Source: CAIYRG01 sp036273455
GTDB taxonomy: Bacteria > Pseudomonadota > Alphaproteobacteria > Micropepsales > Micropepsaceae
Assembly: GCA_036273455.1 (NCBI GenBank)
Contig: DASUHP010000167.1
Span: 1 to 25,857, forward strand
Direction of reading: 5' to 3'
Length of the DNA: 25,857 nt
Positions within the stretch are counted from its first letter, which is position 1. The number at the start of each line of letters is the position of its first letter. The notes under the pieces were generated by a model. That model did no database searches. It was not told the DNA's origin and saw only the letters and a list, made by a program, of their open reading frames with translations. Both the position numbers and the translations under genes were made by a program. Shown piece after piece: positions 7,848 through 15,104 of this stretch.

Positions 7848-9350
7848 TTAATCCTTCTCCGACTCCGCCACCACGGCGGGGTCTTCGCGGTTCCACCAGC
7901 CGCCGCCCAACGCCTGAAACAGCGCCGCCGTATCGGCGAAGCGGGTGGCGAGCGCCTGCACCAGCGCGATATGCGTCTGTTGATAGACCTGCTCCGCATT
8001 CAGCAGCGAGATGTATGTCGTCGCGCCGATCATGAATTGCCGGCGCGCCGCTTCGAGGCTGTCGGCAGCGGCTTTGTCGGCATTCGCCTGCGCGTTCACC
8101 GATTCAGCATCCGATTCCAGCGCGCGCAGCACATCGGCGACATTCTGAAAGGCAGTGACGACGATGTTGCGATATTGCGCTGCCGCGGCATCATAGGCCG
8201 CTTCGGCGGCGCGCTCCTGATGCTGCAATTTTCCGCCCTGGAAAATCGGCTGCGCGAGACCCGCGGTCAAACTCCAGATCTCGCTGTTCGCCGCAAATGG
8301 GACGCCCGCGGATTCCGCGCCCAGTGAACCGGTCAGGTTGACTTGCGGAAACTGGTTCGCCACCGCGACGCCGATATTGGCGCTCGCCTCATGCAATTGC
8401 GCTTCGGCGGCACGGATATCCGGCCGCTGCTCGACCAGTTTCGATGGCAGGCTCACCGGCAGCATGTCCGGCAAGTGCAGCGTATCGAGATCGAATGTCT
8501 CGGCCGGTTCCTCATTCGGCAGCCGCCCCAACAAGGCCGTCAACTGATTGCGGGTCTGCGCCAGCTGCTTCTGCAAGGGCGGAAGCTGCGCTTGCACCTG
8601 CGCCAGATTTGCCGTCTGCGCCAGCACCGAAGTGTTGGCGATTGCGCCGACCGAGAACTGCCGCTGCAAACCCTCGAGCTCCTGTGACTCGACCGCAATG
8701 ATGTCCTGCGTCGCAGCAATTTGCGCCCGCAGCGATGCTTCCTGCACGGCGGCGGCAACGATGTTCGAGGTCAACGACAGATAAGTCGCTTCCAGTTCAA
8801 AGCGCTGGTATTCGGCCTGCGCATTCAGCGACTCGATCTGCCGGTGAATGCCGCCCCAGATGTCCGGCACATAGGAGACGTTGACGGATGCGGTGGTGAT
8901 GGCGAACACCGCGTTGAGATTTGGCTGACCAAAACTCGCGCCGGAGATCTGCTGGCCCTGCTCATTAAGGCCAATGCCGAGTGATGGATACAACGCACCC
9001 CGCCCGGCAAGCGCCAATTCCCGCGCCTGCCTGAGATTGGCCTGCGCCACTTCGACCGTGGGATTGCCGGCCAGAGCACGCCTGATCAGCGCATCGAGGC
9101 CCGGCGAGCGGAACAAGGTCCACCACACACCCGGAATGTCCATGCCCTCGATCAGATGTTGCGCGTCACCGCCGGCGATCATGGCCGATTGTGTGGTCTG
9201 CGGCAGTGGTTGCGGGGAATAGCCGGCATTCACCGGCGGCTGCGGCGGTGTTAAATCCGGACCGAGTGTGCAGCCCGCTGCGAACAGCGCCGCCATCGGC
9301 ACGCAGGCGCGCAGCCACGCATCAAACCGCCTGTTATGCACGTCCGGCAT
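7848..9350 (-). CDS. Outer-membrane efflux lipoprotein, NodT/OprM family
   Basis: A 500-residue TolC-family outer-membrane factor, a normal length for OprM/NodT proteins. The start ATG 9350 follows a G-rich ribosome site. The N-terminus is a lipoprotein signal with lipobox AAGC (Cys27), followed by the usual TLGPDLTPPQPP. Two homologous outer-membrane efflux repeats follow, with long coiled helices rich in Q, A and E, and family-typical stretches such as VSYVPDIWGG, LPDMLPVSLPSKLVEQRPDIRAAE and FQGG. It forms the trimeric exit duct for the pump. It is the last gene of the operon, 62 bp after the adaptor gene, with a hairpin in that gap. Confidence 0.95.
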   Translation of the reverse strand: MPDVHNRRFDAWLRACVPMAALFAAGCTLGPDLTPPQPPVNAGYSPQPLPQTTQSAMIAGGDAQHLIEGMDIPGVWWTLFRSPGLDALIRRALAGNPTVEVAQANLRQARELALAGRGALYPSLGIGLNEQGQQISGASFGQPNLNAVFAITTASVNVSYVPDIWGGIHRQIESLNAQAEYQRFELEATYLSLTSNIVAAAVQEASLRAQIAATQDIIAVESQELEGLQRQFSVGAIANTSVLAQTANLAQVQAQLPPLQKQLAQTRNQLTALLGRLPNEEPAETFDLDTLHLPDMLPVSLPSKLVEQRPDIRAAEAQLHEASANIGVAVANQFPQVNLTGSLGAESAGVPFAANSEIWSLTAGLAQPIFQGGKLQHQERAAEAAYDAAAAQYRNIVVTAFQNVADVLRALESDAESVNAQANADKAAADSLEAARRQFMIGATTYISLLNAEQVYQQTHIALVQALATRFADTAALFQALGGGWWNREDPAVVAESEKD

Positions 9351-9385
9351 TCGCCCCCTCTGTGTCGCGCGTTCCGCACGATCCG

Positions 9386-9406
9386 CCTCCCTGGTTAGCA
9401 GGGAGG
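9386..9406. other. Intercistronic hairpin between adaptor and outer-membrane factor genes
   Basis: CCTCCCTG (9386-9393) pairs perfectly with CAGGGAGG (9399-9406) around a 5-nt loop. In the direction of the operon the T-rich run comes before the stem, not after it, so it is not a canonical terminator. It could stabilise mRNA segments or act as a processing site; this is inference. Confidence 0.5.
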
Positions 9407-9412
9407 AAAATA

Positions 9413-10582
9413 CTATTTCGCGCTGGCGGTGGATTGCAGTTGCGACGGCACCGGTTTGACCAGTGCGCCCGGTCCGATCTTCAACAGATTGCCCACCACA
9501 ACGGATTCGCCTTTCGCCACACCGCGCGTGACGACCACCAGCGGGTCGTAATCGTCGCCCAATGTCACGAAGCGCTGCTCTATCCTGTTGTCGCGTCCGA
9601 CCACATAGACATATTTGCCGAGCTGGCTCGATCCGACCGCCACCTGGGGCACCAGCAGCGTGTGCGGCAGATCGGCGATGTGCAGGCGTACGCGCATGAA
9701 TTGCCCCGGCAACAGCGTATGATGCGGATTGTCGATCAGCGCCCGGGCGGTGATGGTTCCGGTTCCGCGGCCGACCGTGTTGTCCAGAATCGCAAGCTTG
9801 CCGTGATATTCCGCGGCATCCTCTCCGGATCCCACCACCACATCGACCGGGATCGGCGCCTTCGACTGGTAGCGTTGGATCTGGGGCAGGTCGGCATCCG
9901 GCGGATTGAACGTGGCGTAGATCGGGTCGAGTTGCACCAGTGTGTTGATCTGGCTGCCCGATGTGCCGATCAAGGCCCCTTCATTGAGAATGGAAATCCC
10001 GACCCGGCCGGAAAAGGGAGCGCGTATCTGCGTGTGACTGAGATTGAGCTGCGCGGTCTCGATGGCAGCCTTGTCGGCCGCGACTGCAGCGGCATTTTGT
10101 TGTTCGCTGCTGGTGGATTGCTGCAGCGTATCGAGCGAAACGTCACCGTTCTTCGCCATGGCTTCGTTGCGGCTGCGGCTGGCTTTCGCATATTCCAGCG
10201 CGGCGGTGTCCTTCTGCTCCTGCGCTTTGGCCTGGTCGAGCACCGCCTGATACGGACCGGGCTCGATCTGATAGAGCAACTGCCCCTGCGCGACATCCGA
10301 ACCGTCGGTCACCAGACGCTTGAGCAGATATCCGGTGACCAGTGCCTGCAAAGTGACGGTACGAACCGCATCCGTCGAACCGGCATAAGTGAGAAATACC
10401 GGAACCGTCTTCTCGACCACCGGCGCGACCGGTACGTCGATCGCGGGCGGCGGCGGTGATGTCTCGGCGCCCTTCCCGGCGCCGCCATTCGTCACAGCCA
10501 CCCAGCCTATGGGCAGCGCAAGACCCAGCCCGGCGGCCGCGGCAAATCCGAATTTGGTCTTAACCTTCAAGCCTTGCTCCAC
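9413..10582 (-). CDS. RND efflux adaptor (membrane fusion protein)
   Basis: A 389-residue periplasmic adaptor of the AcrA/MexA type. It has an N-terminal signal/anchor helix (FGFAAAAGLGLALPIGW) followed by a Pro-rich linker. Next are a barrel-sandwich lipoyl half, a helical hairpin with VLDQAKAQEQKDTAALEYAK and a second half ending LSHTQIRAPFSGRVG, then beta-barrel and membrane-proximal domains (LLPGQFMRVRLHI and LLVPQVAV). The role is to bridge the inner-membrane permease and the outer duct. The start is uncertain. GTG 10582 shares one base with the permease stop codon and would be translationally coupled. TTG 10570 has GGAG 6 nt upstream and yields a protein four residues shorter, beginning MKVKTKFGF. 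No lipobox is seen, so it is probably a membrane-anchored or soluble form. Confidence 0.94.
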   Translation of the reverse strand: MEQGLKVKTKFGFAAAAGLGLALPIGWVAVTNGGAGKGAETSPPPPAIDVPVAPVVEKTVPVFLTYAGSTDAVRTVTLQALVTGYLLKRLVTDGSDVAQGQLLYQIEPGPYQAVLDQAKAQEQKDTAALEYAKASRSRNEAMAKNGDVSLDTLQQSTSSEQQNAAAVAADKAAIETAQLNLSHTQIRAPFSGRVGISILNEGALIGTSGSQINTLVQLDPIYATFNPPDADLPQIQRYQSKAPIPVDVVVGSGEDAAEYHGKLAILDNTVGRGTGTITARALIDNPHHTLLPGQFMRVRLHIADLPHTLLVPQVAVGSSQLGKYVYVVGRDNRIEQRFVTLGDDYDPLVVVTRGVAKGESVVVGNLLKIGPGALVKPVPSQLQSTASAK

Positions 10583-13500
10583 TATTCCCCGGGCGCGAGA
10601 TGCTCGGCCGTGACATGGGCCGTGCGCGGGGCGACTCGTTCGCGCATGCGCTCGATGAGTACATAGAAGACAGGTACAAATCCAAGACTGAGAAGTGTCG
10701 CGGCCATCATTCCGCCGACCACTGTGGTTCCAATCGATTGCCGGCTCGCCGCACCCGCGCCGGTCGCGATCATCAGCGGGACGGCGCCGAAAACAAACGC
10801 GAACGCCGTCATCAGGATCGGCCGCAGCCGCAGCCGCGCCGCTTCCTTCGCTGCATGGACGATGTCCTCGCCCGCTTCGCGCCGCCGCTTTGCGAATTCC
10901 ACAATCAGGATCGCGTTCTTCGCCGACAATCCGATCAGCAGCACAAATCCGATCTGGGAATAGATATCGATCTGCATGTGCCGCAGCCACAACAGCGACA
11001 GCGCGCCAAACAGCGCCAGCGGCACCGCCAGGATGATGGTGAACGGAATCGTCCAGCTCTCATATTGCGCGGCGAGAAACAGGAACACGAAAATCAATGC
11101 CAGCCCGAATACCACCCCAGCGACCGATCCGGCCTGCAATTCCTGATAGGTGATGCCCGTCCATTCGAAGCCAAAATCGGATGGCAGCGTCTTCGCCGCA
11201 CGTTCCATTGCCGCCACCGCTTCGCTCGAACTGAAGCCCGGCGCCGCCGTGCCGGTGACCTCCGCCGAACCGTAAAGATTGTAATGCGGCACCACTTCCG
11301 TGCCGACCACAGGAACGAGTTTGCCCAGTGCGCCCAACGGCACCATGCCGCCCGAGTTGTTGCGCACATAAAGCTGCGACAGATCGCTCTTGTTGCCGCG
11401 CGACTGCGGATCGGCTTCCAGCAGCACCTGGAAGGTGCGGCCGAACAGAGTGACGTTGTTCACATAGAGCGAGCCGAGATAGATCTGCATGGTATTGAAC
11501 ACGTCGCTCAGGTTCACGCCCAGCAGCTTCGCCTTGGTGCGATCGAGGTCGAAATTGTATTGCGGAGTCGAATCGTCAAAGCTGGTGATCAGCGTCTTGC
11601 CGTTGATCTCCTTCTGCTTGCGTGCTTCCGCGAGCAGGGTCTGCACCGCATCATAAAGCGCCGCACTGCCCCGTCCGGTCCGGTCCTCGAGCTGGAAATC
11701 GAAGCCGCCGAAGGTGCCGATGCCATTGATCGCGGGCGGATTGAGCGCCAGCGTGACTCCCTCGGTCAGGCCCGAAAGTTTCGGCTGCACATTGGCGATG
11801 ATTTTGGCCAGACTCTGGTCCGGTCCGCGCTGATCCCACGGTTTCAGAATGGCAAATTGCGCCGCAGCGTTTGACGCACTCGCGCGGGTGACGAAATTCA
11901 ATCCGGTCACCGACATTACGCTGTCCACGCCGGGCGTACGAAGCAGGATATCGCGCACCTGGTTGGCCACGGCTTCCGTCCGTTGCAGCGATGCGCCATT
12001 GGGAAGCTGGGTGATGACGTAGAAGTAGCCGGTGTCCTCCAGCGGCACGAAGGTGGAGGGCAGCGTCTCATAGAGCCCGTAAGTGATCACGAGCGCACCG
12101 GCAAACACACCAACCGCCGGCCAGCGATAGCGCACCAGTGTCCGGATCGAACCTGCATATTTGTGCCGCGCCCAGTCGAAGGCAAAATTGAAGGCGCGAA
12201 ACAGCGGGAAATGCGGCGGCCTTTCATGGCGCAACAGCAGGGCGCAAAGCGCGGGACTCAAGGTCAGCGAATTGAACGCCGAGAACGCCACCGAAATCGC
12301 AATCGTCAGCGCGAACTGGTTGTACAGGCGTCCGGTGATACCCGGCAAAAATGCGATCGGCACGAAGACCGCGCCCAGCACCGCCGATGTCGCGATGATC
12401 GGCCCCGTCACCTCTTTCATTGCGACTTTGGCCGCCATCATCGGCGGCATGCCGTTTTCGAGCTGCCGCTGCACATTTTCAACAACCACGATCGCATCGT
12501 CGACGACCAGCCCGATCGCCAGAACAATGCCGAGCATGCTGACGGTATTGATGGAAAAACCCAGGAGATACATCACGGCCAGAGTGGCGATCAGCGACAC
12601 CGGAATCGCGATCATCGGAATGAGCGTGGTCCGCCAGCTCTGCAGGAAGATGTAGACGACGAGGAGCACCAGCACGAGCGCGATCCCGAGCGTCTTCATC
12701 ACCTCGCCCATCGAGGCCGAAACGAACATCGTGGTGTCGTAGCTGACCGACCACGCCATCCCCTTCGGGAAGCGGTTGCCAAGCTCGGCCATGGTTGCCC
12801 GCACGCGCTTGTCGACATCAAGCGCATTGGCCTGCGGCAATTGAAACACGGCAAGAATGGCCGCCGGATGCGTATCGATCGCGGCGTCGGATGTGTATTG
12901 CAGCGCGCCGAGATCGCTGCGCGCAACGTCGCGCAAATAAACGGCAGCGTCGCTACCCGTGCCGGCGCGCAGCACGATATTGCCGAAGGCTTGCGGATCG
13001 GCGAGTTGTCCCTGGGCATTGATCTGGTACTGGAACGCAGTACCCGGCGGCGCCGGCTCTTCGCCGAATTTCCCCGCGGCGACCTGCACATTCTGTTCGG
13101 CAATCGCCTGCTGCACATCGCTCGCCGTCATGCCGAGCTTCGCGAGCTTGTTGGGGTCGAGCCAGATGCGCATCGCATAGCGCCGCTCGCCGAATATCGT
13201 CACATCGCTGACGCCGGGCAGCCGCTTCAACGGATTGATCAGCTGCAAATAGGCGTAGTTCGACAGCGTCACCGGATCGAGCGAATTGTCCGGCGAATAG
13301 ATATTCACCGCCATGATGAAATTGGGGTTCTGCTTCTGGATCGTGACGCCGGTCTGGTTCACAATCGGCGGCAGCTGTGGCGTCGCCTGGGAAACGCGGT
13401 TTTGGACGTCGACCGCGGCGATATTGACGTCATAACCGACATTGAACGTGACGGTGATCGTCGAAGTCCCGTCATTGGCGCTGACCGAAGAGATATAGGC

Positions 13501-13725
13501 CATGTTCTGCGCGCCATTGATCTGGGCTTCCAGCGGCGTACTGACGGTATCGGCGACAACCTGCGAACTGGCGCCGGTATAGGTGGATTTCACCAGCACC
13601 TGTGGCGGGGTGATTTCGGGAAAGCGGTCCACCGGCAGATTGGCATAGGCAATCAGACCGGCCAGCACCATGATAATGGCGATGGCGGACGCGAACACCG
13701 GCCGCTCGATGAAAAAATTGACCAT
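10582..13725 (-). CDS. HAE1-type RND efflux permease (AcrB/MexB-like)
   Basis: A 1,047-residue inner-membrane permease of the hydrophobe/amphiphile efflux-1 family, full length. It starts MVNFFIERPVFASAIAI, the family hallmark. Proton-relay residues are present: Asp409-Asp410 in GLVVDDAIVVVEN and Lys936 in LSAKNAILIVEF. Also visible are the VSTPLEAQINGAQNM porter region and LPGITGRLYNQFALTI. The two halves each carry one periplasmic loop. It uses proton flow to expel lipophilic compounds through the adaptor and outer-membrane factor encoded just downstream. It is first in the operon, whereas most such operons begin with the adaptor. The promoter and operator lie in the 77-bp gap shared with the divergent tetR. 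No truncation or frameshift is seen. Confidence 0.97.
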   Translation of the reverse strand: MVNFFIERPVFASAIAIIMVLAGLIAYANLPVDRFPEITPPQVLVKSTYTGASSQVVADTVSTPLEAQINGAQNMAYISSVSANDGTSTITVTFNVGYDVNIAAVDVQNRVSQATPQLPPIVNQTGVTIQKQNPNFIMAVNIYSPDNSLDPVTLSNYAYLQLINPLKRLPGVSDVTIFGERRYAMRIWLDPNKLAKLGMTASDVQQAIAEQNVQVAAGKFGEEPAPPGTAFQYQINAQGQLADPQAFGNIVLRAGTGSDAAVYLRDVARSDLGALQYTSDAAIDTHPAAILAVFQLPQANALDVDKRVRATMAELGNRFPKGMAWSVSYDTTMFVSASMGEVMKTLGIALVLVLLVVYIFLQSWRTTLIPMIAIPVSLIATLAVMYLLGFSINTVSMLGIVLAIGLVVDDAIVVVENVQRQLENGMPPMMAAKVAMKEVTGPIIATSAVLGAVFVPIAFLPGITGRLYNQFALTIAISVAFSAFNSLTLSPALCALLLRHERPPHFPLFRAFNFAFDWARHKYAGSIRTLVRYRWPAVGVFAGALVITYGLYETLPSTFVPLEDTGYFYVITQLPNGASLQRTEAVANQVRDILLRTPGVDSVMSVTGLNFVTRASASNAAAQFAILKPWDQRGPDQSLAKIIANVQPKLSGLTEGVTLALNPPAINGIGTFGGFDFQLEDRTGRGSAALYDAVQTLLAEARKQKEINGKTLITSFDDSTPQYNFDLDRTKAKLLGVNLSDVFNTMQIYLGSLYVNNVTLFGRTFQVLLEADPQSRGNKSDLSQLYVRNNSGGMVPLGALGKLVPVVGTEVVPHYNLYGSAEVTGTAAPGFSSSEAVAAMERAAKTLPSDFGFEWTGITYQELQAGSVAGVVFGLALIFVFLFLAAQYESWTIPFTIILAVPLALFGALSLLWLRHMQIDIYSQIGFVLLIGLSAKNAILIVEFAKRRREAGEDIVHAAKEAARLRLRPILMTAFAFVFGAVPLMIATGAGAASRQSIGTTVVGGMMAATLLSLGFVPVFYVLIERMRERVAPRTAHVTAEHLAPGE

Positions 13726-13757
13726 TGGGAACTTGCGCGGCGCGCCGCATCCGTTTA

Positions 13758-13786
13758 GGAAACGCCACCGTATAGTTTCCGTGGCG
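13758..13786. promoter_or_regulatory. Putative TetR operator: two interlocked inverted repeats
   Basis: Dyad 1 is GGAAAC (13758-13763) with GTTTCC (13775-13780), 11-nt spacer. Dyad 2 is CGCCAC (13763-13768) with GTGGCG (13781-13786), 12-nt spacer. Both are perfect 6-bp arms and their centres are about 5.5 bp apart. They cover the -10 and the spacer of the efflux promoter, so repressor binding would block transcription. Assignment to the neighbouring TetR protein is by position. Confidence 0.55.
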
Positions 13787-13798
13787 AGGGCCTGTCAA
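13769..13798 (-). promoter_or_regulatory. Sigma70-type promoter of the efflux operon
   Basis: On the minus strand TTGACA (13798-13793) is a perfect -35 box. It is followed after 18 nt by TATACG (13774-13769) as -10, giving a start near 13762 and a leader of roughly 37 nt to the permease ATG. The -10 box sits exactly between the arms of the dyads at 13758-13786. On the plus strand the same spot reads TATAGT (13771-13776), a possible -10 for tetR, but without a good -35. Confidence 0.6.
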
Positions 13799-13802
13799 GC
13801 CG

Positions 13803-14501
13803 ATGGCAATCACCGAAACAGCTCCGCCGGGCGCGGTAAAGCGCGGCGGACGCCTGACGCGGCGGGAGGCTGAAGAAAGCGTTAAACGCGTTCTCGCCAT
13901 TGCACAGCGCCATTTCCTCGCTCATGGCTACAATGAAACTTCGCTCGACGCGATTGCGCGCGAGGCCGGCGTTGCCAAGAAGACGCTCTATCACCATTTC
14001 GGCAGCAAGGCCGGGTTGTTCGGTGAAATCGTCGCCCAGTGCCGCAACAGCCGCATCGCCGAACTCAGCAGCATCATGCTGGCGTCCCCAGAACCCGAGC
14101 ACGTGCTCAGGCAGCTGGCCCTTCACCTTCTCGATTTTTTGACGCGGCCGGAGCGCGTGAAACTGCACAAGCTCGTTGTGCTCGAAGTCAGCCGGTTTCC
14201 CAAACTGGTTCGCGCGGTGATGTATGACAAGGGCGGCAAGCTGAGCGGCATGGAGCCGCTCAGAAGCTGGTTCCGCGATGCCGTGGCGGCCGGCAAGCTC
14301 GAGATCGACGATCCCGATCTCGCCGCCGACCAGTTCGTGCATCTCGTGCTCGGCGGCATTCGCGACCGGATCATTCTCGGCGTCGTCCACCGTCCCGATG
14401 CCGCGCAACGCGAACGCATCGCCGATCAGGCGGTGAAAATTTTCCTCGCCGGGACGCGAAAACAGAACTCGGACATCAGGGATCAGACGTTCGAAATCTG
14501 A
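13803..14501 (+). CDS. TetR/AcrR-family transcriptional repressor
   Basis: A 232-residue regulator starting at ATG 13803; GAGGG lies 12 nt upstream, a long but usable spacing. Residues about 25-75 are the TetR helix-turn-helix, with FLAHGYNETSLDAIAREAG followed by VAKKTLYHHFGSKAGLF. The remainder is a helical ligand-binding and dimerisation domain of the AcrR C-terminal type. It is divergent from the RND operon, and the intergenic dyads overlap the operon promoter. It most likely represses the pump and is released by a pump substrate (known behaviour of AcrR, MexR-like and TtgR systems; inferred here). The final residues overlap a perfect hairpin at 14477-14507. Confidence 0.93.
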   Translation: MAITETAPPGAVKRGGRLTRREAEESVKRVLAIAQRHFLAHGYNETSLDAIAREAGVAKKTLYHHFGSKAGLFGEIVAQCRNSRIAELSSIMLASPEPEHVLRQLALHLLDFLTRPERVKLHKLVVLEVSRFPKLVRAVMYDKGGKLSGMEPLRSWFRDAVAAGKLEIDDPDLAADQFVHLVLGGIRDRIILGVVHRPDAAQRERIADQAVKIFLAGTRKQNSDIRDQTFEI

Positions 14502-14507
14502 TCCCTG
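14477..14507. terminator. 11-bp perfect hairpin spanning the tetR stop codon
   Basis: CAGGGATCAGA (14477-14487) pairs perfectly with TCTGATCCCTG (14497-14507) across a 9-nt loop. The stop codon lies within the right arm. It separates the convergent tetR and lipoprotein genes, whose ends are 21 bp apart, and would work for both strands. No U tract follows, so a strict intrinsic-terminator call is uncertain. Confidence 0.5.
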
Positions 14508-14522
14508 TCATCCGTGGCCTGA

Positions 14523-14843
14523 TTATCCCCGTTCTCCCCGGCGCAGTCTTGCAACAGCCACACGGTTAAATCCTCTGCCGCCCGTGGCACGGAAATGACC
14601 GGCCAGGTCGCGGCGGAATGGACGCCCCGGGCCCGGTGAGAACCAGAACTCGCCGCCAGGGCCCCAGTACCCATCCCAATACGGACCGTAATAGCCATCA
14701 TAAAAGATTGGTGCGCCATAAATGGGTGCGCCGTAACCTGCGGCCACGGTATAGCGAATTGCCGCCGGATGATCATCGTAAGCACAGCCGGCCAGCATCG
14801 CGAGGGCGGCTGCGGCGGCGCCGACTACAAAAGTTTTACGCAT
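14523..14843 (-). CDS. Small Gly/Tyr-rich lipoprotein of unknown function
   Basis: A 106-residue protein starting at ATG 14843, which has GGGAG 6 nt upstream; a longer in-frame version to 14918 lacks such a site and would bury the signal. Residues 1-20 are a clear lipoprotein signal (MRKTF, Ala-rich core, LAGC with Cys20). The mature part is rich in Gly, Tyr, Trp and Pro (GYGAPIYGAPIFYDGYYGP, then YWDGYWGPGGEFWF), ending in an Arg/Gly-rich tail. Such proteins are common in alphaproteobacteria and have no known role. It is monocistronic and divergent from the MBOAT gene. Confidence 0.75.
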   Translation of the reverse strand: MRKTFVVGAAAAALAMLAGCAYDDHPAAIRYTVAAGYGAPIYGAPIFYDGYYGPYWDGYWGPGGEFWFSPGPGRPFRRDLAGHFRATGGRGFNRVAVARLRRGERG

Positions 14844-14849
14844 CACGTA

Positions 14850-14854
14850 CTCCC
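14850..14854 (-). promoter_or_regulatory. Ribosome binding site deciding the lipoprotein start
   Basis: GGGAG on the minus strand, 6 nt before ATG 14843, supports the short form that begins directly with the lipoprotein signal. Confidence 0.6.
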
Positions 14855-15104
14855 GTTTCGATGCAACGGAACCTGCCGGCTGGCAACTCCCGTTGTTCCG
14901 GAAGCGAGAACGCGCCAATTGTCAAATGTTCGGGCGCGTCCACGAAAGGTCACAGCCTCCGCGTCACCCGCGCTGTCGCTGTCGGCCACGGCATAGCCAT
15001 GGTTCGCTGTCCCGCCGCATCGCCCGCGCGGGTAAAACCTGAGGCTTCCCTTGAATGCGCGTCCGGTTTGACGGACCGGTCCGGTGGCGATATCGACTCA
15101 TGCG
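14855..15104. promoter_or_regulatory. Divergent gap between lipoprotein and MBOAT genes with a 12-bp palindrome
   Basis: CGGACCGGTCCG at 15072-15083 is a perfect 12-bp palindrome. It lies between TTGACG (15068-15073) and TATCGA (15091-15096), which are 17 nt apart and could be a weak promoter toward the MBOAT gene. If so, transcription would start within a few bases of ATG 15105, making a nearly leaderless message. The rest of the gap shows nothing recognisable. A minus-strand TTGACA at 14925-14920 has no good -10 partner. Confidence 0.3.

Noticed and set aside
9191..10459. A 422-codon plus-strand frame over the outer-membrane-factor and adaptor genes
   Set aside because: It crosses two genuine minus-strand genes and the gap between them and shows no recognisable domain.
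11983..13758. A 591-codon open frame on the plus strand antisense to the efflux permease
   Set aside because: It covers the start of a clearly real RND gene on the other strand. Its product is Arg/His/Asp-rich with no fold signature, as expected for the reverse frame of GC-rich membrane-protein codons.
14868..14895. GGAAC...CGTT resembling an alphaproteobacterial EcfG general-stress promoter
   Set aside because: The spacer is 18 nt rather than 16-17, it points away from the lipoprotein gene, and it is about 200 bp from the MBOAT start.
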